This document shows positions 44,512 to 53,069 of a DNA stretch of 64,000 nt, one piece after another (within the stretch, counting starts at the first letter, position 1; each line of letters begins with the position of its first letter). The stretch lies in assembly GCF_001015195.1 (NCBI RefSeq), contig NZ_LDES01000009.1, forward strand, positions 62,001 through 126,000, read 5' to 3'. The notes beneath the pieces are model-generated. The model made no database searches and was not told where the DNA came from. It saw nothing but the letters and a program-made list of their open reading frames with translations. A program made the translations under genes and the position numbers. The stretch comes from Sphingomonas sp. Y57. Lineage in GTDB: Bacteria > Pseudomonadota > Alphaproteobacteria > Sphingomonadales > Sphingomonadaceae.

Positions 44512-45056
44512 GATCCGGCGCCCAGTTCGATCCGCAACCTGTGTCCGTCCCAGCCCTCGGCCGCCGCGGCGATCTCCTCGTAAAAGGCGACCAGGCTATC
44601 GTTCACCCGATAGATCTCCATCATGTGGCCGAGCATCGGGCGCGTATCCATATAGGTGGCGCCACGGCCTTCCGCCGTCACGATGTCGGTCGCGGCGGCG
44701 AAACCCTGCGCGTGATAATGCGCCACCATGGCATCATGATCCTCCGGGAAGATCGCGACATGGTGCAACCCCTCCCCCGCGCCATCGAACATATCGCGAA
44801 AGGCCGACGGCTGGTCGCAATGCTGCATCACCAGCTCGATCTGGACATCGCCTGCCTGGGCGTGCGCGGCACTGATGTCGAGCGACGCGGGCTGGCCGCG
44901 ATAGCGCACATCCTGAAGCCCGATGTGGCGCCGGACGAGGAACGGACCGATTCCGAGAATCCGGTTCCAGCGGACCATCGCCTCGTCCAGGTCGCGCACG
45001 AAATAAGCGTTCTGCATGATCCGCTGGCGGCCCGGGCTGCTGTATGAAATCCGCAT
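44508..45056 (-). CDS. VOC-superfamily (glyoxalase-like) protein
   Basis: A 182-residue protein with two beta-alpha-beta-beta-beta modules. Candidate metal ligands are His in GEGLHHVAIF and Glu in MMEIYRV. N-terminus: QNAYFVRDLDEAMVRWNRILGIGPF. Members include isomerases, epimerases and ring-cleavage enzymes. It is the first gene of the minus-strand VOC-MFS-MarR operon, divergent from the epoxide-hydrolase-like gene with an operator between. Confidence 0.85.
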   Translation of the reverse strand: MRISYSSPGRQRIMQNAYFVRDLDEAMVRWNRILGIGPFLVRRHIGLQDVRYRGQPASLDISAAHAQAGDVQIELVMQHCDQPSAFRDMFDGAGEGLHHVAIFPEDHDAMVAHYHAQGFAAATDIVTAEGRGATYMDTRPMLGHMMEIYRVNDSLVAFYEEIAAAAEGWDGHRLRIELGAGS

Positions 45057-45070
45057 TCGATCCTCATTTA

Positions 45071-45084
45071 TATCGAAATCGATA
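45071..45084. promoter_or_regulatory. MarR-type operator copy 2 (divergent VOC/epoxide hydrolase promoter)
   Basis: TATCGAAATCGATA is a perfect TATCGA-N2-TCGATA dyad, the best copy in the island. It lies 15 bases upstream of the VOC start and 37 bases before the epoxide-hydrolase-like start, so it could control both directions. Confidence 0.7.
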
Positions 45085-45120
45085 CTTCCCGTCCGGCCGT
45101 CAATCTGTCAAGTCCCGGAG

Positions 45121-45531
45121 ATGACCCACGAATCGTCGACCCTGCCCATCGGGATCGTGACGGCCTTCTGCGCGGCCTGGGGGCGACTGGACATGGACGC
45201 CATGGCGGCGCTGCTGCATGGCGAGATCGACTATCACAATATCCCGATGGAGCCGCTGTCGGGGAAAACGGCGGTCGAGGCCTATCTGCGCGGCGCAGCA
45301 GCCCGGTTCGATGCCTGCGCCTGGGAAGTCCACGCCATCGCCGCGACAGGGGACCGCGTGCTTACCGAAAGGGTCGACCGGATGTGCGTGGAAGGCAAGT
45401 GGATCACCCTGCCGATCATGGGGATCTTCGAGATCGAGGACGGGCTGATCCGCCGATGGCGCGATTATTTCGACCTGGCGAGCTACCGCAGCCAGTGGCC
45501 GCCGGTCGGACGGGAAGGGGATGAGAGATGA
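45121..45531 (+). CDS. Limonene-1,2-epoxide-hydrolase-like protein
   Basis: A 136-residue protein of the NTF2/SnoaL fold. The catalytic set known from Rhodococcus LEH is visible with the right spacing: Tyr38 and Asn40 in DYHNIP, Arg84 and Asp86 in ERVDRM, and an acidic residue in WRDYFD (Asp115/Asp118). It should open an epoxide to a diol without a covalent intermediate. It overlaps the SDR gene by 4 bases (ATGA), and the SDR overlaps the amidohydrolase, giving a tight three-gene operon. Confidence 0.8.
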   Translation: MTHESSTLPIGIVTAFCAAWGRLDMDAMAALLHGEIDYHNIPMEPLSGKTAVEAYLRGAAARFDACAWEVHAIAATGDRVLTERVDRMCVEGKWITLPIMGIFEIEDGLIRRWRDYFDLASYRSQWPPVGREGDER

Positions 45532-46292
45532 AATTCGGACTGGAAGGCAGATCCGTGCTGGTCATGGCCGGCAGCCAGGGCATCGGACTGGCGACGGCCC
45601 GGGGCTTCCATGCGCTGGGCGCGCGAGTCAGCATCGCAGCGCGCGGCGCCGCCGCGCTTGAGGCGGCATTGTCCACCATGCCGGGCGCCACCGCGGTCCA
45701 GGGCGACGTCACCGATCCCGAAGATATCGCGCGGATCATCGAGACGGCCGGGCCCGTCGATGTCCTGGTCAACAATGCCGGCGGTCCACGGGCCGGCCGG
45801 TTCGAGGACGTCGCCGACGAGGAATGGACAGCCGCGGTCGAACTGACGCTGATGTCGGCGATCCGCGCGACCCGCGCCGTGCTGCCACACATGCGCGCGC
45901 AGCGCTGGGGACGGATCGTCAACATCAGTTCCTATGGCGTCAAGCAGCCGGTTCCCGAACTCACCCTTTCCAACTCCATCCGCATGGCGGTGCTCGGCTG
46001 GGCGAAGACGCTCGCCGATCAGGTCGGCCCCGACAATGTGACCGTCAATACCATATGCCCGGGCTGGACCAGGACGGCGCGGGTCACGTCGCTGCTCGAC
46101 AACCAGGCCCGCGACAGCGGCGTCGCAGCGGACGAACTGGCACGCGGGCTGGTTGCCCAGATTCCCCTGCGCCGCCTCGGCGAACCGGAGGAGATCGCCA
46201 ACCTCGTCGTTTTCCTGGGATCGGAGGCCGCCAGCTACATCACCGGCACCGCCATCCAGGTCGATGGCGGCATCGTGAAGGGATATGCATGA
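45528..46292 (+). CDS. Short-chain dehydrogenase/reductase family protein with atypical active site
   Basis: A 254-residue Rossmann protein. The cofactor motif is AGSQGIG, and NNAGG and NISS are present. Where classical SDRs have YxxxK, this one has SNSIR (in LTLSNSIRMAVLGW), a recurring subgroup variant. ICPGWTRTAR and IQVDGG complete the family pattern. It may still be an oxidoreductase with altered chemistry, or a dehydratase or isomerase. It is translationally coupled on both sides (ATGA overlaps). Confidence 0.82.
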   Translation: MKFGLEGRSVLVMAGSQGIGLATARGFHALGARVSIAARGAAALEAALSTMPGATAVQGDVTDPEDIARIIETAGPVDVLVNNAGGPRAGRFEDVADEEWTAAVELTLMSAIRATRAVLPHMRAQRWGRIVNISSYGVKQPVPELTLSNSIRMAVLGWAKTLADQVGPDNVTVNTICPGWTRTARVTSLLDNQARDSGVAADELARGLVAQIPLRRLGEPEEIANLVVFLGSEAASYITGTAIQVDGGIVKGYA

Positions 46293-47281
46293 GCCTGCGA
46301 GACGCCAAGGTCATCGACATCCACGCGCACGCAGTGTTCGAGGAAAGTTTCGGAACGGCCGGTGCCTTCGGTCCGGATCTCTACGCCGAGGCGGACGGCA
46401 CGCCGGTCTTCAGGATAGGGGATTACCGGCTGCGGGGCGTCCGCTACCGCGGCAGCCCCTTCATGGACGTCGACGTCAGGATCGCCGCGATGGACCGGTC
46501 CGGTATCGACTGGCAGCTATTGTCGCCCAATCCGCTGACCTATTTCCACTTCATCCCCGCAGACGACGCCGCCCGCTACTGCCGGACCGTGAACGATGCC
46601 GCCGCGGCTCTCGTCGCGCGCCATCCGGATCGCCTGGGCGCGGCTGCGGCTGTCCCGATCCAGCACATCCCGTCGGCGATCGACGAAGCGCGCCGCGCCG
46701 TCCGGACGCTGGGTCACAAGGCCGTCTATATCGGCACTTCGATGCCCCATGGCCTCGACGATCCGGCGATGGACGCCTTCTACGAAGCCGTGGCCGAACT
46801 GGACGTGCCGCTCTTCATCCATCCGGGTCCGGACGGGATTGACGGGCCGGCCGGCAGCCCTGCCCTGAAGCGCTACGAACTCGATATCCTCGTCGGCTTC
46901 ACGATGCAGGAGACAACGGCCGTCGCCACCCTTCTGTTCGGCGGCGTGCTGCACCGCCACCCCGGGCTGGACATCTGCATCAGCCACGGCGGCGGCGCGC
47001 TGGCGTTGGTCTGGGGCCGGCTGGAACATGCCACCCACAAGCGAAGCTGGGTGCCCGACCATCTGAAGCGGGAGGGCAGCTTTGCCGAGCAGCTCGGCCG
47101 CCTATGGTACGACATCCACATGCACGACGATCGCGCACTGGACCTGCTGGCCGAGCGCGTCGGCACCGGCCGGATGGTCTATGGCACCAACTTCGCGGGC
47201 TGGGACGCCCCCGACCGGTTCGAGGCGCCGAGCATCGACGCCCCGTTGGCGGACAATGCCCGGCGCCTGCTGAGAGGGTGA
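46289..47281 (+). CDS. Amidohydrolase, ACMSD-type
   Basis: A 330-residue TIM-barrel metal enzyme of the amidohydrolase_2 (ACMSD/gamma-resorcylate decarboxylase) group: metal site DIHAHA at the N-terminus, LFIHPGPDG in the middle, SHGGGAL late, and YGTNFAGWD near the C-terminus where a catalytic Asp is usual. Such enzymes decarboxylate or hydrolyse cyclic and aromatic acids. ATG 46289 overlaps the SDR stop. It is the last gene of the plus-strand operon and converges with the minus-strand operon. Confidence 0.85.
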   Translation: MSLRDAKVIDIHAHAVFEESFGTAGAFGPDLYAEADGTPVFRIGDYRLRGVRYRGSPFMDVDVRIAAMDRSGIDWQLLSPNPLTYFHFIPADDAARYCRTVNDAAAALVARHPDRLGAAAAVPIQHIPSAIDEARRAVRTLGHKAVYIGTSMPHGLDDPAMDAFYEAVAELDVPLFIHPGPDGIDGPAGSPALKRYELDILVGFTMQETTAVATLLFGGVLHRHPGLDICISHGGGALALVWGRLEHATHKRSWVPDHLKREGSFAEQLGRLWYDIHMHDDRALDLLAERVGTGRMVYGTNFAGWDAPDRFEAPSIDAPLADNARRLLRG

Positions 47282-47302
47282 CGCCGCCGCCCGGCCGAGC
47301 CG

Positions 47303-48067
47303 TCAGGCGCGGGTCAGGCCGAGCCCCATTCCCCCGTCGACGTCGAGGATCGCACCGGTGACCCAGCGGGCGCGAAGGAGATAGTCGGCGGCCTCCGCGA
47401 TATCGCTGCCCTGGCCGGTCTCCGCGATCGCCTGCGTCGACAGCAGGTCGCGGGCACGGGCGCGTACCTCCTCTTCGCTGAGCAGGCCTGCCCGCACGTT
47501 GATCTCGGTCGGGATGCTGCCGGGGATCACGCAGTTCACCGTGATACCGCGATCCCCGAGCTCGGCCGCGAGGACCTGGCTCAGCGTCTGCAAGGCGCCC
47601 TTGGTGGCGGCATAGGGGGACGCGGTGGGGAAGCTGCGGCGGGTATGGACGGAACCGACGAACAGGACACTCCCCTTGGTGGCCGCCAGGTGCGGCACGG
47701 CGAGCCCGGTGAGCAGCATCGCCGACAGGACGTTGCTGTTGAAGATGTCGAACAGCTTGTCCGGCTCCACGGTCTCGATCGTCGCCCGGTACATGTTGCC
47801 GGCATTGTTGAACAAGGCATCCAGCTTGCCGCCGCCATAGGCGATCGCAGCGTCGAGCATCGCCTGCCGATCGGCCGCATCGGTGACATCGCCGGCAATG
47901 CCGTTGCAACCGATCGCAGCGGCAGTCTGGGCGACCCGGTCCGCGCGGCGCCCGGTGATGGTTACCCGGGCGCCCCGCTCGGTGAAATGCCGGGCGGTGG
48001 CCTCTCCCAGGCCGGAAGCACCGCCCGTGATCAACAGGCTCAATCCCTCGATCGGTCGCATCGTCAT
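47303..48067 (-). CDS. Short-chain dehydrogenase/reductase family protein
   Basis: A 254-residue classical SDR: cofactor motif TGGASGLGEA, NNAGN, active-site Ser in VGSVHT and YAATK. It is the last gene of the seven-gene minus-strand operon, 6 bases after the Old Yellow Enzyme gene. Likely NAD(P)-dependent oxidation or reduction of an alcohol or ketone intermediate. Confidence 0.88.
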   Translation of the reverse strand: MTMRPIEGLSLLITGGASGLGEATARHFTERGARVTITGRRADRVAQTAAAIGCNGIAGDVTDAADRQAMLDAAIAYGGGKLDALFNNAGNMYRATIETVEPDKLFDIFNSNVLSAMLLTGLAVPHLAATKGSVLFVGSVHTRRSFPTASPYAATKGALQTLSQVLAAELGDRGITVNCVIPGSIPTEINVRAGLLSEEEVRARARDLLSTQAIAETGQGSDIAEAADYLLRARWVTGAILDVDGGMGLGLTRA

Positions 48068-48073
48068 TCCCTC

Positions 48074-49189
48074 CTAGATCAGCGTTTCGAGCATCGCGCC
48101 CGTGAACGGCCTCAAATCCTCGATATCCCCGTCGCGCACCCGGCGGGCCCAGTCGGGGTTGGCGATCATCGCGCGGCCGACCGCGACGAGATCGAACCAT
48201 CCTCGCTCCAGCCCGCGTTCGAGCATCGCAACATGCGCGGCTACGCCCGATGCATGGACCTTGCCGGACGGCTCCTTGAAATCGACGTCGAGCGTAATCG
48301 AGCCCACGGTCATCGCGGGTCGGCCGGTCAGCGCCCGCACCCATGCCGCAAGGGTGCGGTCGTCGCCCGCGAAGGCCGGCTCCCAGAAGCGGCGCGTCGA
48401 ACAATGGAACAGGTCGACACCGGCTTCGGCCAGCGGTCCGACGATGGCCGCGAGTTCGCCCGGGGCGTCTGCGAGCCGGGCGTCATAGTCGAGTTGTTTC
48501 CATTGGGACAGGCGGAAGGAGATGGCGAAGGTGCTATCGGTGGCTCGACGGATGGCGCGAACCAGCTCGACGGCGAAGCGCGTCCTGTCGGCCGGGCCGA
48601 ACCGGTCTGTCCGCCTGTTGGTCCGCGGCCAGAGGAACTGGTCGATCAGATAGCCGTGCGCGCCATGCAGTTCGACGCCATCGAAGCCGACGGACCGCGC
48701 CGTCGCCGCCGCTTCGGCGAAGGCCGCGATGCTGGCGGCGATGTCGCCCTCAGTCATCATGCGACCGAAGGGCCGATCCGGCGCGGCCAGCCCCGATGGG
48801 CTGATCCTCTCCATGGGGTGCGCCCCATCCGCCATGCCGATCATCGACGGAGCAAAGGCCCCGACATGCCATAGCTGGGCCATGATCGCCGCCCCTTCGG
48901 CATGGACGCCGTCCACCAGCCTGCGCCAAGCGTCCCCCACGTCCGGCCCGAACAGGCGAGGAACATGGTCGCCGAAGCACCCGACCGCGTCGGTCGCTAT
49001 CCCTTCCGTGACGATCAGGCCGGTCCCGCCGGCAGCGCGCCGCGCATAATAGGCAGCCATGGCCTCGGTGGGCACGCCACCGGGGGCCCGCTCCCGCGTC
49101 ATCGGCGCCATCGCGATCCGGTTCCGCAAGCTGAGCCCGGCCAGGGCGAACGGCCGGAAGAGCGGTGAAAGCGGTCCGGGGGAACTCAC
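48074..49189 (-). CDS. Old Yellow Enzyme-family FMN ene-reductase
   Basis: A 371-residue NADH:flavin oxidoreductase with family motifs: NRIAMAPMTRERA, LWHVGA, ELHGAHGYLIDQFLWPRTNRRTD and VGRAMIANPDW. It reduces activated C=C bonds, as in alpha,beta-unsaturated ketones. The initial LFRPFALAGLSLRNRI is standard, and length is normal. It belongs to the 47.3-54.4 kb minus-strand operon, which makes reduction of an enone intermediate likely. Confidence 0.9.
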   Translation of the reverse strand: MSSPGPLSPLFRPFALAGLSLRNRIAMAPMTRERAPGGVPTEAMAAYYARRAAGGTGLIVTEGIATDAVGCFGDHVPRLFGPDVGDAWRRLVDGVHAEGAAIMAQLWHVGAFAPSMIGMADGAHPMERISPSGLAAPDRPFGRMMTEGDIAASIAAFAEAAATARSVGFDGVELHGAHGYLIDQFLWPRTNRRTDRFGPADRTRFAVELVRAIRRATDSTFAISFRLSQWKQLDYDARLADAPGELAAIVGPLAEAGVDLFHCSTRRFWEPAFAGDDRTLAAWVRALTGRPAMTVGSITLDVDFKEPSGKVHASGVAAHVAMLERGLERGWFDLVAVGRAMIANPDWARRVRDGDIEDLRPFTGAMLETLI

Positions 49190-49202
49190 GCCGCAGGCCG
49201 CC

Positions 49203-49880
49203 TCAGGTCTCTTCGCCGAGCCAGCCCAGCATGCTGCCGATCAGCGCGCCATGCCCCGGATCGCGCAGCGACCGGCCGTCATGGCCGAGCGCATCGACAC
49301 CGACGCGGCCGGTCCCATGGCGCCGGATCCAGGCCACCGGCTGGGGGCCTTCGCCCGCATCCGCCGTCGCCAGTATCTCGCAATCCGCAGCGGGCGAGAG
49401 ATGGTGATAGGCTTCGTCGACGATGTCGAACTGCGCGGGACCGTTGCTCATCGCTCGCCCTGCCCCCGTCAGCGCGACCCGGACGGTGCCGAGCGGCGGG
49501 TGATGCGAAACGCCCCAGCGCCATCCGCCGCCCATGATCGCCGCCCAGCCCGGCTGGTTGTCCCAGCAGATCGTGCCGGTGTGCATGACCAGCAGCGTTC
49601 CGCCCAGCCGTACATGATCGTCCAGCCGCCGCATCTGCGCATCCGGCAGCGCCACGGCCCATTGCGGGCGATCGGCCGCATATTTCTCGTGCTGCGTCAT
49701 CGACCAGCGCAGCGCGTTGACGATCAGCAGGTCGCGGACGTTCAGCCGCTCTAGCACCGCGTCCAGCGACGCTTCGATCGCCACGCTCCACCCCCGGCCC
49801 CGGGCCAGGTCCGCGAGGAGCGGGCTGGTTTCGGCAAAGGGATGGCTGTAGCCGTCGCTGTAGATGATCGCCTGGCCCAT
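49203..49880 (-). CDS. ThuA-like domain protein
   Basis: A 225-residue glutamine-amidotransferase-like flavodoxin-type fold. Start AIIYSDGYSHPFAETSPLLADL, central GGTLLVMHTG, then GGGWRWGVSHHPPLGTV and the late PVAWIRRHGTGRVGVDALGHDGRSL match ThuA proteins. Many ThuA-like proteins sit next to sugar oxidoreductases, and their reaction is poorly defined. It starts 2 bases before the upstream SDR stop, inside the island operon. Confidence 0.75.
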   Translation of the reverse strand: MGQAIIYSDGYSHPFAETSPLLADLARGRGWSVAIEASLDAVLERLNVRDLLIVNALRWSMTQHEKYAADRPQWAVALPDAQMRRLDDHVRLGGTLLVMHTGTICWDNQPGWAAIMGGGWRWGVSHHPPLGTVRVALTGAGRAMSNGPAQFDIVDEAYHHLSPAADCEILATADAGEGPQPVAWIRRHGTGRVGVDALGHDGRSLRDPGHGALIGSMLGWLGEET

Positions 49881-49882
49881 GC

Positions 49883-50629
49883 TCAGTCGCGCGGAAGGTT
49901 CTTTAGCACCGCATGGGTGACGCCGCCGTCGACGAGCAGGTCGACCCCGGTGATGTAGGAGGATTCCTCCGCATCGAGCATCAGCACGGCGTGGGCGATG
50001 TCCTCGGGCACGCCGAGACGCTTCAGCGGAACGCCCGCGGAACGCACCGCACGGACCTTGGGATCGGCATAGATCGGCGTCGACATGCCGCCGTCGATGA
50101 AGCCCGGCGCGATGCTGTTGAAGCGCAGTCCAGCCTCGCCATATTCGAGCGCGAACTGCTTCATGAGCTGCAGCAGGGCGATCTTGCTGGCCGGATAGGC
50201 GCCCGACCCCGGACCCGGATTATAGGCGTTGGTCGAGGTGATGGAGACGACGTGCCCCGAACCGCGACCGACCATCCGCCGTACCGCCTCCCGCGTCACG
50301 ATATAGGCGCCGAGGAGGTTGATGCGCAGGACGGCCTCGAAATCCGCGACCTCCTGCTCGGCCAGCAACCCGAAGCGGACGATGCCGGCATTGTTGACGA
50401 CCAGGTCCGGAGCGCCGCCGAAGCGATCGAAGGCCCGCGCCACGGCGGCCGCGTCGCTGACGTCCGCGGCCAGGGCGGTCACCGCCTCCCCCATTTCGGC
50501 GGCCCGCGCCTCGACGGCCTGCCCGTCGAGGTCAAGCAGTCCGACGCGATAGCCCTTCCGAACGAGTGCGGACGCGATGGCCGTACCGATACCGTTGGCG
50601 GCACCGGTTACGATAGCTGTTCTGGTCAT
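49883..50629 (-). CDS. Short-chain dehydrogenase/reductase family protein
   Basis: A 248-residue classical SDR: VTGAANGIGTA, NNAGIV, SITSTNAYNPG, YPASK and VDGGVTH. Start ATG 50627-50629 (MTRTAIVTG) lies 2 bases beyond the stop of the first P450 gene; the longer in-frame start at 50668 would overlap the P450 and add a poor N-terminus. Probably a dehydrogenase for a hydroxylated intermediate made by the neighbouring P450s. Confidence 0.88.
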   Translation of the reverse strand: MTRTAIVTGAANGIGTAIASALVRKGYRVGLLDLDGQAVEARAAEMGEAVTALAADVSDAAAVARAFDRFGGAPDLVVNNAGIVRFGLLAEQEVADFEAVLRINLLGAYIVTREAVRRMVGRGSGHVVSITSTNAYNPGPGSGAYPASKIALLQLMKQFALEYGEAGLRFNSIAPGFIDGGMSTPIYADPKVRAVRSAGVPLKRLGVPEDIAHAVLMLDAEESSYITGVDLLVDGGVTHAVLKNLPRD

Positions 50630-50631
50630 TC

Positions 50632-51849
50632 TCAACCCTTGGTGAAGATAACGGGATAACTGCCCCAATTGGGGCGGATGGTCTTGGTATCGATCTGCGC
50701 GGGGGCCCCAGGATCGGGCCTGCCCCCGAGGGCGAGAAGCCGGATCACGATCAGCGCGACGATCCCATATTGGTGGCTCTCCGGGTCGGCGCCCGGCTTT
50801 GCGGGAAGCCCCCCGTCCAGTTCCCGGCCGAGGCAGGCATGGACGCCGATGCCGAAGGCCAGACCGGTGGGAAGGACGCCCCGCGGCGTGGAGCGGTCGG
50901 GATCGAAGCCGTCGGCGCCCTCGCCGAAGATCGACGGGTCACGATTGGCCCTGAACAGGTCGAGGACAAGCCTCTCGCCCGTGGCCAGGTCGCCTCCCCC
51001 CGCGATCGACATCGGGCACATGCTGGTTCGCCAGGCTTCCGGGCTCGCCGGATGCAGGCGCAGGCTTTCATGTACGCAGCGCTGAACGAACAGCGGGTCG
51101 GACAATCTTTGCCAGCGCTCCTCGTCAGCCCCCGCCCAGAGGATGATCTCATGGAAGGCGTGGATCACCGAATTGGCGGTCGAATGGGCGCCGGCCTGCA
51201 TGTAGAAGGCGATCTCACGCAGCAGCAGCTGTCCATCGAGGGTAAGCTCGTCGCGCGCCTGCAGGATCACGGTGAGCACGTCCCGCGGCAATTCCTGGGC
51301 GTCCAGACTGCCGCTGGCTACCGCCTCCAGCATCCGGGTCCGCCGCTCGACCGACGGCTGGAGGAAGCTGCTGTCGAACTCGGCCAGCGCAGCGCGCACC
51401 TCGGCTTCCAGTTCGACCGGATCTCGCGTGGAATGGACCGCCGTGGCCCCCTCGCTGAGTTTCTTCACCAGTCGGATCAGCCGCTCGCTTTCTTCGGCCG
51501 ACCGCTCGGGACGGTCGATGCCGGCGAAATCCGCCGTCAGGTTGACGGTCGCCCGGTAGCCGAACTCGACGAGATCGGCCCGCCCCGCGGCCAGATAGGG
51601 CTCCAGCGTCTGCTGCAGCGTGCTCGGAAAGACGACCTTTTCATAATGGTTGAAGAAATTGCGCCGGAAGACCCGCGCCTCGACACCGCGGCGCTTGAGA
51701 TGTTCCGGCCCGTGCAGGGTGAGAAGGACGTCCTCCATCACCACTTTCCCGGCATCGTAGAGCGCCTGTTTCAGGTCGCCGTTCCGCAGTGCCGCCTCAC
51801 AATCGGTGAAGCGATGCAGCGTGACGACATCGACGGGGCTCTCGCTCAC
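50632..51849 (-). CDS. Cytochrome P450 (tandem copy A)
   Basis: A 405-residue soluble P450. The I-helix motif is MQAGAHSTANSVIH, ExxR is in VHESLRLHP, and the heme loop FGIGVHACLGREL is canonical. It is clearly homologous over its full length to the adjacent copy B (both have a GPEH/GAEH + R-R-x-VEA-x-xFR-x-x-FxHYEK block near the N-terminus). The genes overlap by 4 bases (ATGA). Redox partners are not encoded in the island. Confidence 0.9.
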   Translation of the reverse strand: MSESPVDVVTLHRFTDCEAALRNGDLKQALYDAGKVVMEDVLLTLHGPEHLKRRGVEARVFRRNFFNHYEKVVFPSTLQQTLEPYLAAGRADLVEFGYRATVNLTADFAGIDRPERSAEESERLIRLVKKLSEGATAVHSTRDPVELEAEVRAALAEFDSSFLQPSVERRTRMLEAVASGSLDAQELPRDVLTVILQARDELTLDGQLLLREIAFYMQAGAHSTANSVIHAFHEIILWAGADEERWQRLSDPLFVQRCVHESLRLHPASPEAWRTSMCPMSIAGGGDLATGERLVLDLFRANRDPSIFGEGADGFDPDRSTPRGVLPTGLAFGIGVHACLGRELDGGLPAKPGADPESHQYGIVALIVIRLLALGGRPDPGAPAQIDTKTIRPNWGSYPVIFTKG

Positions 51850-53069
51850 AGCAAGGCTTCCTCGGGTCTGAAGATGATCGGATAACGGGCCCAGGTGATC
51901 CGGGTGATGGTCTCGTCCTTTTCCGGGGGATCGCTCGGATCGGGCTGGAGGCCATGGCGCAGCAGACCGGCCACGATCAGCGGCACCACACCATATTGAT
52001 GCTTGTCGGGATCGGAACCCGGCTTCGGATCGACGCCGATCGCCAGGTGCCGGCCGAGACAGGCGTGGACGCCGTCACCCATCGACAGGCCGTACCGGAA
52101 ATTGCTTCGCACCGCGCGGTGCGGATTGAAGCGGTTTGCGTCGTCGCCGAACAGTTCGGTGTCGTGATTGGCCGTGCGCAGGTTTACCGCGACTTCCTGC
52201 CCCGCCTCGACGATCTTCCCGTCGTTCAGCGTGACCGGACAGAGCGCACGGCGGCGGGCCACCGGGCTCGACGGATGGAGCCGCAGGCTTTCATAGACGC
52301 ACTGCTGGATGAAATAGGGATCAGAGCGGACCCTCTCCACATCCTCCGGATGGGCAATCAGCCAGTTCCAGATTTCATGGACGGCATGGGTCAGCGAATG
52401 GATGGTGGTGTGGGCCCCCGCCAGGACGAAGAATATCCCCTCCTGCACGAACTCGGCATCGCTCATCCGCAGCTCGTCCCGGCCCAGCAACAAGGCGGTC
52501 AGCACGTCCTTGGGAAGTTCCGCCCGATCGATCTCGCCGGCCTTGCACCGGTCGATCAGGGCCTGGCGACGCGCCAGGGAGGGATCGAGGAAGCGGGTCC
52601 GGAACTCTTCCATCGCCAGCGCGATACGTCGCTTCTTTTCGGCCACATCGGCCTGGTCGCGCGACTGGCCCAGGGCCGGCGCCAGGCTGAACTCCTTCAT
52701 CAGGCGCAGAAGCTCGCCAGTCTCCTCCGCGCTGCGCAACGGCCGATCGACCCCGGTGAAGTCGATGGTCAGGTTCATCATGATCCGGTAGCCGATCTCG
52801 ACCAGATCACCCCGCCCTTCAGCCAGGAAGGGGGCCAGCGTCTCCGCCAGCGTCTGCGGCAGGACGTTCTTCTCGTAATGGAGGAAGATGTCCTTGCGGA
52901 ACATGACCGCCTCGACGCTGCGCCGGGCACGATGTTCGGCGCCGTGCAGGTTGACCACCGCACGCTCCATCATCAGCGCGGCCTCGTCATAGAGCGACTG
53001 GCGAAGGTCGGCCTGGCGCAGCGCGTGGACGCACCCGCCAAAGGACTGGACTTCAATCTCGGCCATCAA
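51846..53069 (-). CDS. Cytochrome P450 (tandem copy B)
   Basis: A 407-residue soluble P450, paralogous to copy A. The I-helix motif is VLAGAHTTIHSLTH, ExxR is in VYESLRLHP, and the heme loop reads MGDGVHACLGRHLA, where the usual first Phe is Met. Both copies end in a conserved YPxIF block. The gene overlaps both neighbours by 4 bases. Tandem paralogues suggest either two successive oxidations or a heteromeric arrangement. Confidence 0.9.
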   Translation of the reverse strand: MMAEIEVQSFGGCVHALRQADLRQSLYDEAALMMERAVVNLHGAEHRARRSVEAVMFRKDIFLHYEKNVLPQTLAETLAPFLAEGRGDLVEIGYRIMMNLTIDFTGVDRPLRSAEETGELLRLMKEFSLAPALGQSRDQADVAEKKRRIALAMEEFRTRFLDPSLARRQALIDRCKAGEIDRAELPKDVLTALLLGRDELRMSDAEFVQEGIFFVLAGAHTTIHSLTHAVHEIWNWLIAHPEDVERVRSDPYFIQQCVYESLRLHPSSPVARRRALCPVTLNDGKIVEAGQEVAVNLRTANHDTELFGDDANRFNPHRAVRSNFRYGLSMGDGVHACLGRHLAIGVDPKPGSDPDKHQYGVVPLIVAGLLRHGLQPDPSDPPEKDETITRITWARYPIIFRPEEALL

